Positions 1 through 5,722 of a stretch of 7,393 nt of DNA are shown in pieces (the first letter of the stretch is position 1; every line of letters begins with the position of its first letter). The position numbers and the translations under genes are program-made. The stretch is taken from positions 1 to 7,393 of the forward strand of contig CAKVFH010000024.1 of NCBI GenBank assembly GCA_934746515.1. The letters are read 5' to 3'. The notes beneath the pieces were generated by a model that saw only the letters and a list, made by a program, of their open reading frames with translations, did no database searches and had not been told where the DNA came from. This DNA comes from an uncultured Clostridia bacterium (GTDB lineage Bacteria > Bacillota > Clostridia > Christensenellales > UBA1242).

Positions 1-113
1 TTTTGGTCAACGGTATTTCTGGAATCTATCTCGACTACCTTGAAAACAAGCTTTCATACACCATTGACGAACTCGGCAAAAAATCAACCGAACTCTTGAA
101 ACACTATCTTTAA
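1..113 (+). CDS. C-terminal fragment of an unidentified protein, possibly a TetR-family regulator
   Basis: Only the last 36 codons are in the window; the reading frame runs from base 3 to the TAA at 111-113. The visible tail includes GIYLDYLENKLSYTIDEL and ends in LLKHYL. A hydrophobic, aromatic-rich helix, a short turn and a final amphipathic helix resemble the end of the ligand-binding domain of many TetR/AcrR-type repressors, where a 'small residues, then W/Y-L-E, then S/T-x-E-E/D-L' pattern is common. This is a resemblance only: the helix-turn-helix that would prove it lies outside the window. The gene ends about 40 nt before a strong terminator and converges on the mechanosensitive channel gene. 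Another helical protein is possible. Confidence 0.4.
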   Translation, partial: LVNGISGIYLDYLENKLSYTIDELGKKSTELLKHYL

Positions 114-150
114 ATCACAAATAATTTTTGAAAATTAAAATTTATTTATA

Positions 151-203
151 AAAAAATACACTGGCAATTATGGGGTTTCCCACTCTGCCAGTGTATTTTT
201 TTT
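151..203. terminator. Bidirectional rho-independent terminator between convergent genes
   Basis: A 16-bp perfect stem (151-166 with 186-201, core TACACTGGCA/TGCCAGTGTA) encloses a 19-nt loop that itself holds a small GGG-TTT-CCC hairpin. The A-run of the left arm and the T-run of the right arm give a U-tract in both directions. It can end the plus-strand gene at the left edge and the minus-strand channel gene, whose stop codon lies at its right edge (202-204). Confidence 0.9.
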
Positions 204-1287
204 ATTTTGTTTCGTCTTCAATTGTTTCTTTTTTTATTTCTGAAGTTTGACTTACTTCTTTTGCGGTTTCCTTTTGTTTTGACCTTGTCAATTTTGCTTT
301 CTTCTCTTGCTTTTTAGCTTTTGCAACTGCGTGTTGAATTTCTCTTTTTCTAACTGCTTTATTAAACATTTCAACAAAGTCTGCGGTTTCCAAATCAAAA
401 TTATTTTTATTTTTTCTCACCTTTTCGACGCGCTTTGGAAGCTCGTTTTCATCAAAAGGCATCTTTACATCATCGGTTCTATTTCTAACTTCAAATTGAG
501 TGTAAGGCACTGAAATTTTGTTCTTTTTGAACTCATTGTAAACCTTTTCAATCACATAGTAATATACATCCCAATAATCTTCGCTATCAACCCAACAGTT
601 TGCAAAGAAATCAATACTGCTTGAACCAAGTGTTTTCAGTCTGCAGAAAGGTTTGTTGTTTTCATTAACATAAACCTTGCCATTGCTTGTCATAACATCC
701 AAAATGATGTTTCTAACTTTTTCCACTTCGCTTTCATAAGCCACAGAAAATGTAAAATCAACTCTTCTTGTTTTGTTTGAACCCGCATTGACAACTGATG
801 AATTTATAATCGAGTTGTTAGGAAGAGTGATTTTTCTGTTATCTGGAGTTGTCAAAGTTACGAACAAAAAGTTTATATCAGTCACACTTCCAGCAACATC
901 TCCAACAGTGATATAATCACCTTTTTTGAACATTTTTGTAGAAACAATAATGATTCCGTTTGTGATGTTTGAAATGTTTTCCTGAAGAGCCATACCAACA
1001 GCAAGCAAAAGTGCGCTGAGAGCTGTTACAATTCCAGAAATCTGAATTCCCACAATGCTCAATAGAGTCAAAACCAAAACAACATACAGAACAAATTTTA
1101 TAATTGTTCTAATAAATTGTTGTGTGATTTTTTCCATTTTTGCTTTATTAAAAGCTCTTGTTGTAAGGTTGATAATAAGTTTTATTATAACGATACCTAT
1201 AAAAAGTGTTGCGAAAAATCCAATAATTCGCCAAATATTACCTGTAAAAAATTGAACTATAGAGTTCCAAAATGCATTCCAATCCAT
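202..1287 (-). CDS. mscS: MscS-family small-conductance mechanosensitive ion channel
   Basis: Predicted membrane channel that opens under membrane tension to release solutes during osmotic downshock. Three hydrophobic helices lie at about residues 18-42, 57-80 and 84-116. The third is the pore helix, with the Gly/Ala-rich pattern LLLAVGMALQ followed by NISNITNGIIIV. Next comes the MscS beta domain (KKGDYI at 121-126, VAGSV, LPNNSI at 155-160), then the alpha/beta domain with GSSSIDFFANCWV (221-233) and the closing segment ISVPYTQFEVR. E. coli MscS has 286 residues; this protein has 361. The extra length is a Lys/Glu-rich tail of about 90 residues (272-361) with no recognised domain. The start is supported by an AAAGGAAAA ribosome binding site at 1291-1299. 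It lies 88 nt after the metal ATPase gene but has its own promoter. The family call is firm; ion preference and physiological trigger are inferred from the family. Confidence 0.95.
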   Translation of the reverse strand: MDWNAFWNSIVQFFTGNIWRIIGFFATLFIGIVIIKLIINLTTRAFNKAKMEKITQQFIRTIIKFVLYVVLVLTLLSIVGIQISGIVTALSALLLAVGMALQENISNITNGIIIVSTKMFKKGDYITVGDVAGSVTDINFLFVTLTTPDNRKITLPNNSIINSSVVNAGSNKTRRVDFTFSVAYESEVEKVRNIILDVMTSNGKVYVNENNKPFCRLKTLGSSSIDFFANCWVDSEDYWDVYYYVIEKVYNEFKKNKISVPYTQFEVRNRTDDVKMPFDENELPKRVEKVRKNKNNFDLETADFVEMFNKAVRKREIQHAVAKAKKQEKKAKLTRSKQKETAKEVSQTSEIKKETIEDETK

Positions 1288-1319
1288 AATTTTTCCTTTG
1301 TAAAAAATTTTACGAGAGC

Positions 1320-1348
1320 ATTATATCACAATGCTTCAAAAATTGAAA
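1320..1348 (-). promoter_or_regulatory. Extended -10 promoter of the mscS-family gene
   Basis: On the minus strand TGATATAAT (1320-1328) is an extended -10 element (TG-n-TATAAT). At a 17-nt spacing the upstream hexamer is TTTCAA (1343-1348), a poor -35, which fits dependence on the extended -10. The -10 sits within an inverted repeat, AGCATT/AATGCT with a 7-nt loop (about 1317-1335), which might be an operator or chance. The predicted start point leaves a leader of about 25-30 nt. Confidence 0.6.
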
Positions 1349-1375
1349 TATTTTTTTACAAATTCTTTGTTTCTG

Positions 1376-3655
1376 TTACATTTTTTTTGTTTTATCTTTG
1401 TTTGGTTTGTAGTTTAATGCTCTCAAACTATTCAAAATTGCAAGCACTGTTACACCAACATCCGCAATAACTGCTGAAAGCATACCGGTTACACCAAACG
1501 CACCCAAAGTTAAGAACAAGATTTTGACGAACGCAGAAAAACCAATATTTTCCCAAACAATTTTTCTTGTATATTTGCTAATTTTTATAGACTTGCTGAT
1601 TTTGTTTGGATTGTCATCTGAAAGCACAATATCACTTGCTTCAACACTTGCTGGATTGCCTTCAAGACCCATGCAAAAACCGACATCAGCAATGGTTAAT
1701 GATGGCGCATCGTTCAATCCGTCACCAACAAACGCAAGTGTGTCCTTTGAGCTATTTTTGGCGTCTTCAATCCACTTACTTTTTTCTTGTGGCAAAAGCT
1801 CGCTTTTAAATTCGTCAACACCAAGATTTTCAGCAATCTTTTTAACAGTTTGTTTTTTATCGCCAGACAAAAGAACAGTTTTTACGCCCATACTCTTAAG
1901 TTCTGCAATCTCTTCAGCACTTGTTACTTTGATGCTGTCATGCAAATAGATTTTACCCAAAAGTTTGTCACTTTCGAAAACTTCAACACAAGTTTGCGCC
2001 AGATTTTTGCTTCTTCTGCCAACAAAATAATGCTTTTTGTTGTAGTCAAAATAAACACCTTCGCCTGCAACTTCCTTTACATTTTTTGCTTCTGGAATTT
2101 TTGATGTGTTGCTTTCAGTGATACATTTTGCAAGTGGATGAATTGAATATTGCTCACCTATTGCAGACAAAAGCAAAATATCTTTTTCGTCGTGAGTTTT
2201 ATCTTCAACTTCAATTTTTTCGATTGAAAATTTTCCAGTAGTAAGTGTTCCAGTTTTGTCAAAAACCACAGTTTTGATTTTTGCGCAAGAATCAAGATAG
2301 GTTGTTCCCTTTATCAAAATACCCTTGCTTGAAGCATTGCCAAGCCCTGAAAAATAAGATAGTGGCACAGAAATTGCAAATGCACATGGGCAAGAAATTA
2401 CAAGGAAGATAAGTCCACGATAAAGTGCCGTTTTAAATGAATTTGTGACTAACAATACAACGCCAAAAGTCAAAAGTGCAAGGCAAATTACAGCCAGAGT
2501 GTACCATTTTGTAACCTTTGAAATAACAGTTTCCGCTTTAGATTTCTTCTGTTGATTGTTTTCAATCAAGTTCAAAATTTTGCTAACAGTGCTGTCTTTG
2601 TAAAGCGCAGTTGTTTTTGCTGTGATAACACCATCAAGAACGATTGAACCTGACAAAATTTTGTCACCAACACCTACAGTTTGTGGCAAGCTTTCGCCCG
2701 TCAAACTTTGAGTGTTAAGGTTTGTTTGTCCGCTTACAATTTCAGCATCAATAGGCACACATTCACCTGGACGAATGATGATAACTTCACCAAGTTTAAC
2801 TTCGCTTGGGCTAACCTTTTTCTCTTCATTATCACGGATTACAACTGCATATTGTGGCTTGAAATTGGTTATTTTTTCAATTGACTTTCTTGACTTGTTT
2901 ACGGCAAGACCTTCCAGTATTTTACCAATTGAATAAAGCGCAATAACCATGATTGCTTCCATGTCTTTGTTAATTGCGATAGCACCGATAACAGATATGG
3001 TTAATAGCAAGTTTTCATTGATAACACCGCGAGTAAGAAGCCTGAAAGCTTTGATGTAGATTTTCCAGCCAATGCAAAGCACAGACGCAATCAAAAGCGT
3101 GTAATGGACTGCTGCATTTTTTGTAAAAATGAGCGATAAAATACCAATCACAAGACCAATGCTTAAAAATATTACATCTTGAACAATATTGTTTAGTTTT
3201 TTGCTATGGCAATGTTTTTTTGCTTCGCAAGAGCATTCAAAATGTCTTCCATGATGATTTTCTTTTTCACCACAGCAATCATCAGTTTTATGCTCATGCT
3301 CTCCGCAACAATTATCCGTCTTATGCTCATGCTCTCCGCAGTGACAATGCTCGTGATTATGTTTTTCATGCTCACCACAACAGTCTTCGTGGTGATTTTC
3401 TTCATGTTCTTCTTCGTGAGTTTCTTCGTCAAATTCAGACTCTTCGTCTACAATTTCAGCTTCCGGCTCAACTTTTTTTGTGAGTTTGACAATGTCTCTT
3501 AATGCAGTTTTTGTGTCATCACTTTCAAACTCAAGCGATGATTTTACAAAGTTAATTTCCGCATTTTTAACATTTTTAAGCTTATTTATTTCATCTTCAA
3601 GGGTCTTTGCGCAATGTGCACAATCAAGCCCCAAAATTTTAACTTTCTTATTCAT
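1376..3655 (-). CDS. zntA: P1B-2-type heavy-metal efflux ATPase (Zn2+/Cd2+/Pb2+) with His/Cys-rich N-terminal region
   Basis: Inner-membrane pump that uses ATP to export soft divalent metals. The 759-residue protein begins at 3655, where AGGGA (3664-3668) is 8 nt upstream; two in-frame ATGs further upstream fit less well. In order: an HMA metal-binding domain with GLDCAHC (Cys12, Cys15); a His/Cys/acid-rich linker (about 80-151); membrane helices; the actuator TGES (319-322); the membrane metal site CPC (422-424); the phosphorylation motif DKTGT (466-470); the nucleotide-binding His-Pro (506-507); and the hinge GDGLND (644-649). A Lys (711) and a D-x-G (732-734) in the last two helices match the positions that mark ZntA/CadA (P1B-2) pumps, as opposed to copper pumps. 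The gene overlaps the repressor gene by 8 nt, implying translational coupling. No convincing terminator follows, so some readthrough into mscS is possible. The exact metal among Zn, Cd and Pb is inferred. Confidence 0.95.
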   Translation of the reverse strand: MNKKVKILGLDCAHCAKTLEDEINKLKNVKNAEINFVKSSLEFESDDTKTALRDIVKLTKKVEPEAEIVDEESEFDEETHEEEHEENHHEDCCGEHEKHNHEHCHCGEHEHKTDNCCGEHEHKTDDCCGEKENHHGRHFECSCEAKKHCHSKKLNNIVQDVIFLSIGLVIGILSLIFTKNAAVHYTLLIASVLCIGWKIYIKAFRLLTRGVINENLLLTISVIGAIAINKDMEAIMVIALYSIGKILEGLAVNKSRKSIEKITNFKPQYAVVIRDNEEKKVSPSEVKLGEVIIIRPGECVPIDAEIVSGQTNLNTQSLTGESLPQTVGVGDKILSGSIVLDGVITAKTTALYKDSTVSKILNLIENNQQKKSKAETVISKVTKWYTLAVICLALLTFGVVLLVTNSFKTALYRGLIFLVISCPCAFAISVPLSYFSGLGNASSKGILIKGTTYLDSCAKIKTVVFDKTGTLTTGKFSIEKIEVEDKTHDEKDILLLSAIGEQYSIHPLAKCITESNTSKIPEAKNVKEVAGEGVYFDYNKKHYFVGRRSKNLAQTCVEVFESDKLLGKIYLHDSIKVTSAEEIAELKSMGVKTVLLSGDKKQTVKKIAENLGVDEFKSELLPQEKSKWIEDAKNSSKDTLAFVGDGLNDAPSLTIADVGFCMGLEGNPASVEASDIVLSDDNPNKISKSIKISKYTRKIVWENIGFSAFVKILFLTLGAFGVTGMLSAVIADVGVTVLAILNSLRALNYKPNKDKTKKM
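3266..3343 (-). repeat. Tandem 33-nt repeats encoding a CCGEHEHKTDN-type metal-binding unit
   Basis: Two 33-nt copies (3311-3343 and 3278-3310) match at 27 of 33 positions, with 20 consecutive identical bases. A partial third copy (3266-3277) encodes CCGE. The units read HCGEHEHKTDN and CCGEHEHKTDD. They lie inside the ATPase linker, where 72 residues hold about 18 His and 11 Cys. High nucleotide identity suggests recent in-frame duplication, so copy number may vary between strains. Confidence 0.9.
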
Positions 3656-4070
3656 TTTCATTTTCCCTAACATGGTCTGCACTCACATCAAACACTTCCT
3701 TAACGTGTTCGTCTGCAAGTGAATACCAAATTTCTTTGCCTTCCCTTTCGGCTTTAACAAGATTCATTTCTCTTAAGTTTTTCAGCTGATGAGAAATCGC
3801 TGACTTGGTCATTCCAAGAGCTGCAGAAATGTCACAAACGCAAAGTTTGTTGTTATCCAACAAATTCACAATTTTAACCCTTGTGCTATCCGCCAAAACC
3901 TTAAAAAAATCCGCAATGCACAAAAGAGTTTCTTCATCAAGCATTTCAGACAAAGCTTTCTCAACCTTTTCTTTGTGGATGATTTCACAATCGCAAGTCT
4001 TTTCTGTCCTTTCTTTAATTATGGCATCTTGAGCTAAATAACTTTCATTCTCTACTATTTTATTTTTCAT
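3648..4070 (-). CDS. ArsR/SmtB-family metal-sensing transcriptional repressor
   Basis: Small dimeric winged-helix repressor that should leave DNA on binding Zn2+, Cd2+ or Pb2+. In 140 residues the family core is clear: FFKVLADSTRVKIVNLL (about 55-71), the metal-site segment LCVCD (76-80), the recognition helix MTKSAISHQLKNL (87-99) and the wing EREGKEIWYSL (108-118). Two candidate metal sites are visible. The CadC-type alpha-3N site would use N-terminal Cys26/Cys28 and Cys77/Cys79; the Cys26-to-Cys77 gap of 51 matches that between Cys7 and Cys58 of CadC. The SmtB/CzrA-type alpha-5 site has Asp120, His122, His133 and Glu136, with exactly the SmtB spacing D-x-H-n10-H-x-x-E. The start follows an AAGGGAAGG ribosome binding site. 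It is first in an operon with the efflux ATPase and probably autoregulates through the two upstream inverted repeats. The family is certain; which metal and site act in vivo is inferred. Confidence 0.95.
   Translation of the reverse strand: MKNKIVENESYLAQDAIIKERTEKTCDCEIIHKEKVEKALSEMLDEETLLCIADFFKVLADSTRVKIVNLLDNNKLCVCDISAALGMTKSAISHQLKNLREMNLVKAEREGKEIWYSLADEHVKEVFDVSADHVRENENE
3664..3668 (-). promoter_or_regulatory. Ribosome binding site that fixes the ATPase start
   Basis: AGGGA on the minus strand lies inside the end of the repressor gene. It is 8 nt before the ATG at 3653-3655 but only 2 nt before the ATG at 3659-3661, so the inner ATG is favoured. Its location inside the upstream gene fits coupled translation of repressor and pump. 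Confidence 0.7.
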
Positions 4071-4099
4071 CTACCTTCCCTTTAATTATATGATATCAT

Positions 4100-4121
4100 C
4101 AGTTGAATGTTTACTCAACTG
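4100..4121. promoter_or_regulatory. Probable ArsR/SmtB operator O2 at the transcription start
   Basis: The inverted repeat CAGTTGA-N8-TCAACTG is the same 7-6-7 element as O1 with one mismatch in the inner arm. It begins at the predicted start point and covers roughly the first 20 transcribed bases. Its centre is 31 bp from that of O1, close to three helical turns, so both dimers would lie on the same DNA face. Confidence 0.75.
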
Positions 4122-4126
4122 TTCAC

Positions 4127-4156
4127 ATTATAGTTGAACACATATTCAACTGTCAA
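4127..4156 (-). promoter_or_regulatory. Sigma-A promoter of the repressor-ATPase operon
   Basis: On the minus strand a perfect -35 TTGACA (4151-4156) and a perfect -10 TATAAT (4127-4132) are separated by 18 nt. Transcription should start near 4120, giving a leader of about 50 nt. The strong core elements with operator sequence filling the spacer fit a promoter held off by a repressor. Confidence 0.9.
4132..4151. promoter_or_regulatory. Probable ArsR/SmtB operator O1 within the -35/-10 spacer
   Basis: The perfect inverted repeat AGTTGAA-N6-TTCAACT contains TGAA-N6-TTCA, the core spacing known from SmtB-type operators. It fills the spacer and touches the last base of each promoter hexamer, so a bound dimer would exclude RNA polymerase. 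Confidence 0.8.
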
Positions 4157-4225
4157 GGGATTTTTAAAACTATTTTTTAAAAAATTTTTAAGCGTTCAAT
4201 TATAACTTTTTGTTTAATTCTTCAC

Positions 4226-4250
4226 AAAATAAAAAGGCTTACGCCCTTTT
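4226..4250 (-). terminator. Rho-independent terminator of the ZIP transporter gene
   Basis: On the minus strand AAAA(G)GGC-GTAA-GCCTTTT forms a short stem with one bulged G and a GTAA tetraloop, followed by a T-rich tract. It begins 5 nt after the transporter stop codon and separates that gene from the repressor-ATPase promoter. Confidence 0.75.
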
Positions 4251-4255
4251 ACTTT

Positions 4256-5035
4256 TTAACCTAGTGCTACATCCAAAATCATCATTATCAAAAATCCAAC
4301 AACAAAGCTTATTGTTGCAAGATTTGTATGTTCACCCGTTTGTGATTCTGGTATAAGTTCTTCAATAACCACGTAAATCATTGCGCCTGCGGCAAATGAA
4401 AGCAAATATGGTAAAATTGGGGTTACGATGCTTGTTAAAAGAATTGTGAGTGCTGCGAAAATTGGTTCCACAACACCAGAAAGCACTCCATAGCCAAAAG
4501 CTTTTGATTTTGAAAATCCTTCACTTTTTAATGGCATAGAAATAATTGCACCTTCAGGAATATTTTGAATTGCAATGCCCAGAGAAAGAACCAAGCCAGC
4601 CGTTAAAGTTATGCCAGAATTGCCAAAATAGGCTCCAGCCAAAGCAACACCAACAGCCATGCCTTCAGGAATATTGTGAAGAGTTACCGCCAAAACAAGC
4701 ATTGTTGTTTTTTTGCACTTGCTTTGCACACCTTCAGGTTTTTCACTGTTGACATGCAAGTGCGGAATAATGGTATCCAAAACAAACAAAAACAAAACAC
4801 CCAAAATGATACCAACAGCAGCCGGAACAAATGACCACTTACCCATACTCTCCGACTGATCAATAGCAGGAATGATAAGCGACCAAATTGAAGCCGCAAT
4901 CATAACCCCACCAGCAAAACCAAGCAAAATCTTTTCGATTTTTGCATTGATTTTATCTTTCATAAAAAATACCATAAACGAACCGAGCGATGTTCCAATG
5001 AATGGCACTAGAACGCCAAGTATCAATTTAAGCAT
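4256..5035 (-). CDS. ZIP-family divalent metal transporter (GufA-like), probable zinc importer
   Basis: Multi-pass inner-membrane protein of 259 residues that, by family, moves Zn2+ and sometimes Fe2+ or Mn2+ into the cytoplasm. The signature metal-site helices are present: HNIPEGMAVG (120-129) and QNIPEGAIISMPL (157-169), with His120, Asn121, Glu124, Gln157, Asn158 and Glu161 in the positions of the known ZIP binuclear site. Gln in place of His in the second motif is typical of the GufA-type branch that includes BbZIP. The intracellular loop before it is short, with one His-x-His (PHLHV, 91-95). About eight hydrophobic segments fit the family fold, and length is normal. An AAAGGA ribosome binding site is 7 nt before the ATG. 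Location beside a zinc-type exporter and its sensor supports a role in zinc balance. The substrate and transport direction are family-based. Confidence 0.93.
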   Translation of the reverse strand: MLKLILGVLVPFIGTSLGSFMVFFMKDKINAKIEKILLGFAGGVMIAASIWSLIIPAIDQSESMGKWSFVPAAVGIILGVLFLFVLDTIIPHLHVNSEKPEGVQSKCKKTTMLVLAVTLHNIPEGMAVGVALAGAYFGNSGITLTAGLVLSLGIAIQNIPEGAIISMPLKSEGFSKSKAFGYGVLSGVVEPIFAALTILLTSIVTPILPYLLSFAAGAMIYVVIEELIPESQTGEHTNLATISFVVGFLIMMILDVALG

Positions 5036-5080
5036 ACAGCCTTCCTTTGTAATATATTAAAACAAACCCCAAGGAGCTGT
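5036..5080 (-). promoter_or_regulatory. Leader hairpin that could hide the ZIP ribosome binding site
   Basis: In the leader RNA, ACAGCUCCUU (5071-5080) can pair with AAGGA-AG-GCUGU (5036-5047), giving 10 bp with a 2-nt bulge around a 23-nt loop. The pairing covers the Shine-Dalgarno sequence and ends at the base before the AUG. This would reduce translation unless the structure is opened. It matches no riboswitch class I recognise and could be chance. Confidence 0.4.
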
Positions 5081-5104
5081 TTATTATATTATATTTTTCT
5101 CACT

Positions 5105-5121
5105 ATTGTAATTGTTACAAT
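5105..5121. promoter_or_regulatory. Palindrome downstream of the ZIP promoter, candidate operator
   Basis: ATTGTAA-TTG-TTACAAT is a perfect 7-3-7 inverted repeat within the first 20 bases after the predicted ZIP transcription start. The position suits a repressor site. It differs from the ArsR-type repeats at 4100-4151 and is not an exact Fur/Zur/PerR 7-1-7 box, so the regulator is unknown. Confidence 0.5.
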
Positions 5122-5131
5122 TTATAGCTTT

Positions 5132-5159
5132 ATTTTAACATAATTTGTTTACAGGTCAA
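5132..5159 (-). promoter_or_regulatory. Sigma-A promoter of the ZIP transporter gene
   Basis: On the minus strand TTGACC (5154-5159) and TAAAAT (5132-5137) are separated by 16 nt. Predicted transcription begins near 5125 and gives a leader of about 90 nt, long enough for the hairpin noted at 5036-5080. Confidence 0.65.
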
Positions 5160-5234
5160 ATAAATTTAATTGAGTTTAAGCTTTTATAATCAAAAAACAA
5201 CTCAGCAAATCACGCAGAAAATTACCTTACATTA

Positions 5235-5263
5235 TAGACAATATTCACCAATTATGTTAAAAT
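5235..5263 (+). promoter_or_regulatory. Sigma-A promoter of the small membrane protein gene
   Basis: TAGACA (5235-5240) and TAAAAT (5258-5263) are separated by 17 nt on the plus strand. The start point would fall about 20 nt before the ATG, just leaving room for the AAGGAG ribosome binding site at 5281-5286. The stretch between this promoter and the divergent ZIP promoter (5160-5234) holds no clear gene. Confidence 0.65.
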
Positions 5264-5291
5264 TAAATAAAATAATAAATAAGGAGAAAGT

Positions 5292-5660
5292 ATGAAAGGA
5301 CTAAAAAATTGTTACGCAAAAGCTATCCTTTGGATTAGCAGTTTCGTAAATGTTATTGTTTTTGCTCTCACTGGCGGTTATGTTTGGTTAAAATCCGATA
5401 GCGAAGAACTTAAAAAAGAAACAAAGAAAGTTTTCATCGTTGCAGTTATATTCATTTGTATTGAAGCAGTTCTCTCTGTAATGTATGCAATTTATTCTTT
5501 AAGCTCAAACTACAACAGCGATTTTTATAAATTTTACACAACATTATCAAAGCTCGTTGTTATCGGCAAAATTGTAACCTATTTGGTTTTCACATTGATT
5601 GCACTTTTCTCAAAAGAACACAAAGACAATAATGCTGAAACACAAACAAACGCAGAATAA
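5292..5660 (+). CDS. Small three-helix membrane protein of unknown function
   Basis: I do not recognise this 122-residue protein. It has three predicted membrane segments at about residues 9-33, 47-70 and 84-107. A charged loop (SDSEELKKETKK, 35-46) lies between the first two, and a polar tail rich in Asn, Thr and Glu follows the third. No His or Cys cluster suggests metal binding; Cys occurs only at residues 7 and 56. A good AAGGAG ribosome binding site, a promoter and a strong terminator show that it is a real, independently transcribed gene. It is the only complete plus-strand gene here and is divergent from the ZIP gene, without shared overlapping promoter elements. A role with ZIP is possible but not shown. 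Confidence 0.85.
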   Translation: MKGLKNCYAKAILWISSFVNVIVFALTGGYVWLKSDSEELKKETKKVFIVAVIFICIEAVLSVMYAIYSLSSNYNSDFYKFYTTLSKLVVIGKIVTYLVFTLIALFSKEHKDNNAETQTNAE

Positions 5661-5709
5661 AAAACAGCTAGCAAATTAGTTAGTCTTAACTATTTGTTAG
5701 CCGTTTTTT
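5661..5709. terminator. Bidirectional terminator between the small membrane protein and the orphan gene
   Basis: A long imperfect stem pairs the arm starting GCTAGCAAATTAGTTA (5667-5682) with TAACTATTTGTTAGC (5687-5701), with a G-T pair and one bulged T. It is extended by an A-run on the left and a T-run on the right (5703-5709). Both strands end in a U-tract, so it serves both convergent genes. Confidence 0.9.
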
Positions 5710-5722
5710 ATTGCAAAAAATT

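Noticed and set aside
1300..1313. Palindrome GTAAAA-AA-TTTTAC in the channel leader, considered as a terminator
   Set aside because: Purely A/T-rich stem without a proper U-tract after it on the minus strand; it is too weak for a terminator and lies after the promoter of the gene.
1524..1949. Plus-strand 141-codon open frame opposite the ATPase
   Set aside because: It lies entirely antisense to the conserved phosphorylation and hinge domains of the ATPase and has no expression signals or recognisable protein pattern.
3206..3502. Plus-strand reading frame encoding a Met/Phe-rich, apparently membrane-spanning 98-residue protein
   Set aside because: It is the antisense of the His/Cys/Glu-rich ATPase linker: His, Glu and Lys codons read backwards give Met, Phe, Val and Leu. 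There is no ribosome binding site or promoter, and the opposite frame has strong family motifs.
3656..3682. Longer ATPase N-terminus starting at 3682, 3673 or 3661
   Set aside because: The AGGGA ribosome binding site is correctly spaced only for the ATG at 3653-3655, and the HMA domain begins just after that start.
4090..4099. 10-bp palindrome ATGATATCAT in the repressor leader
   Set aside because: Too short, AT-rich and unlike the paired operators next to it to claim as a regulatory site.
5170..5204. Possible hairpin TGAGTT/AACTCA in the divergent intergenic region
   Set aside because: Only 6 bp with a 22-nt loop, no T-run and no link to a start codon; chance pairing is more likely in AT-rich DNA.
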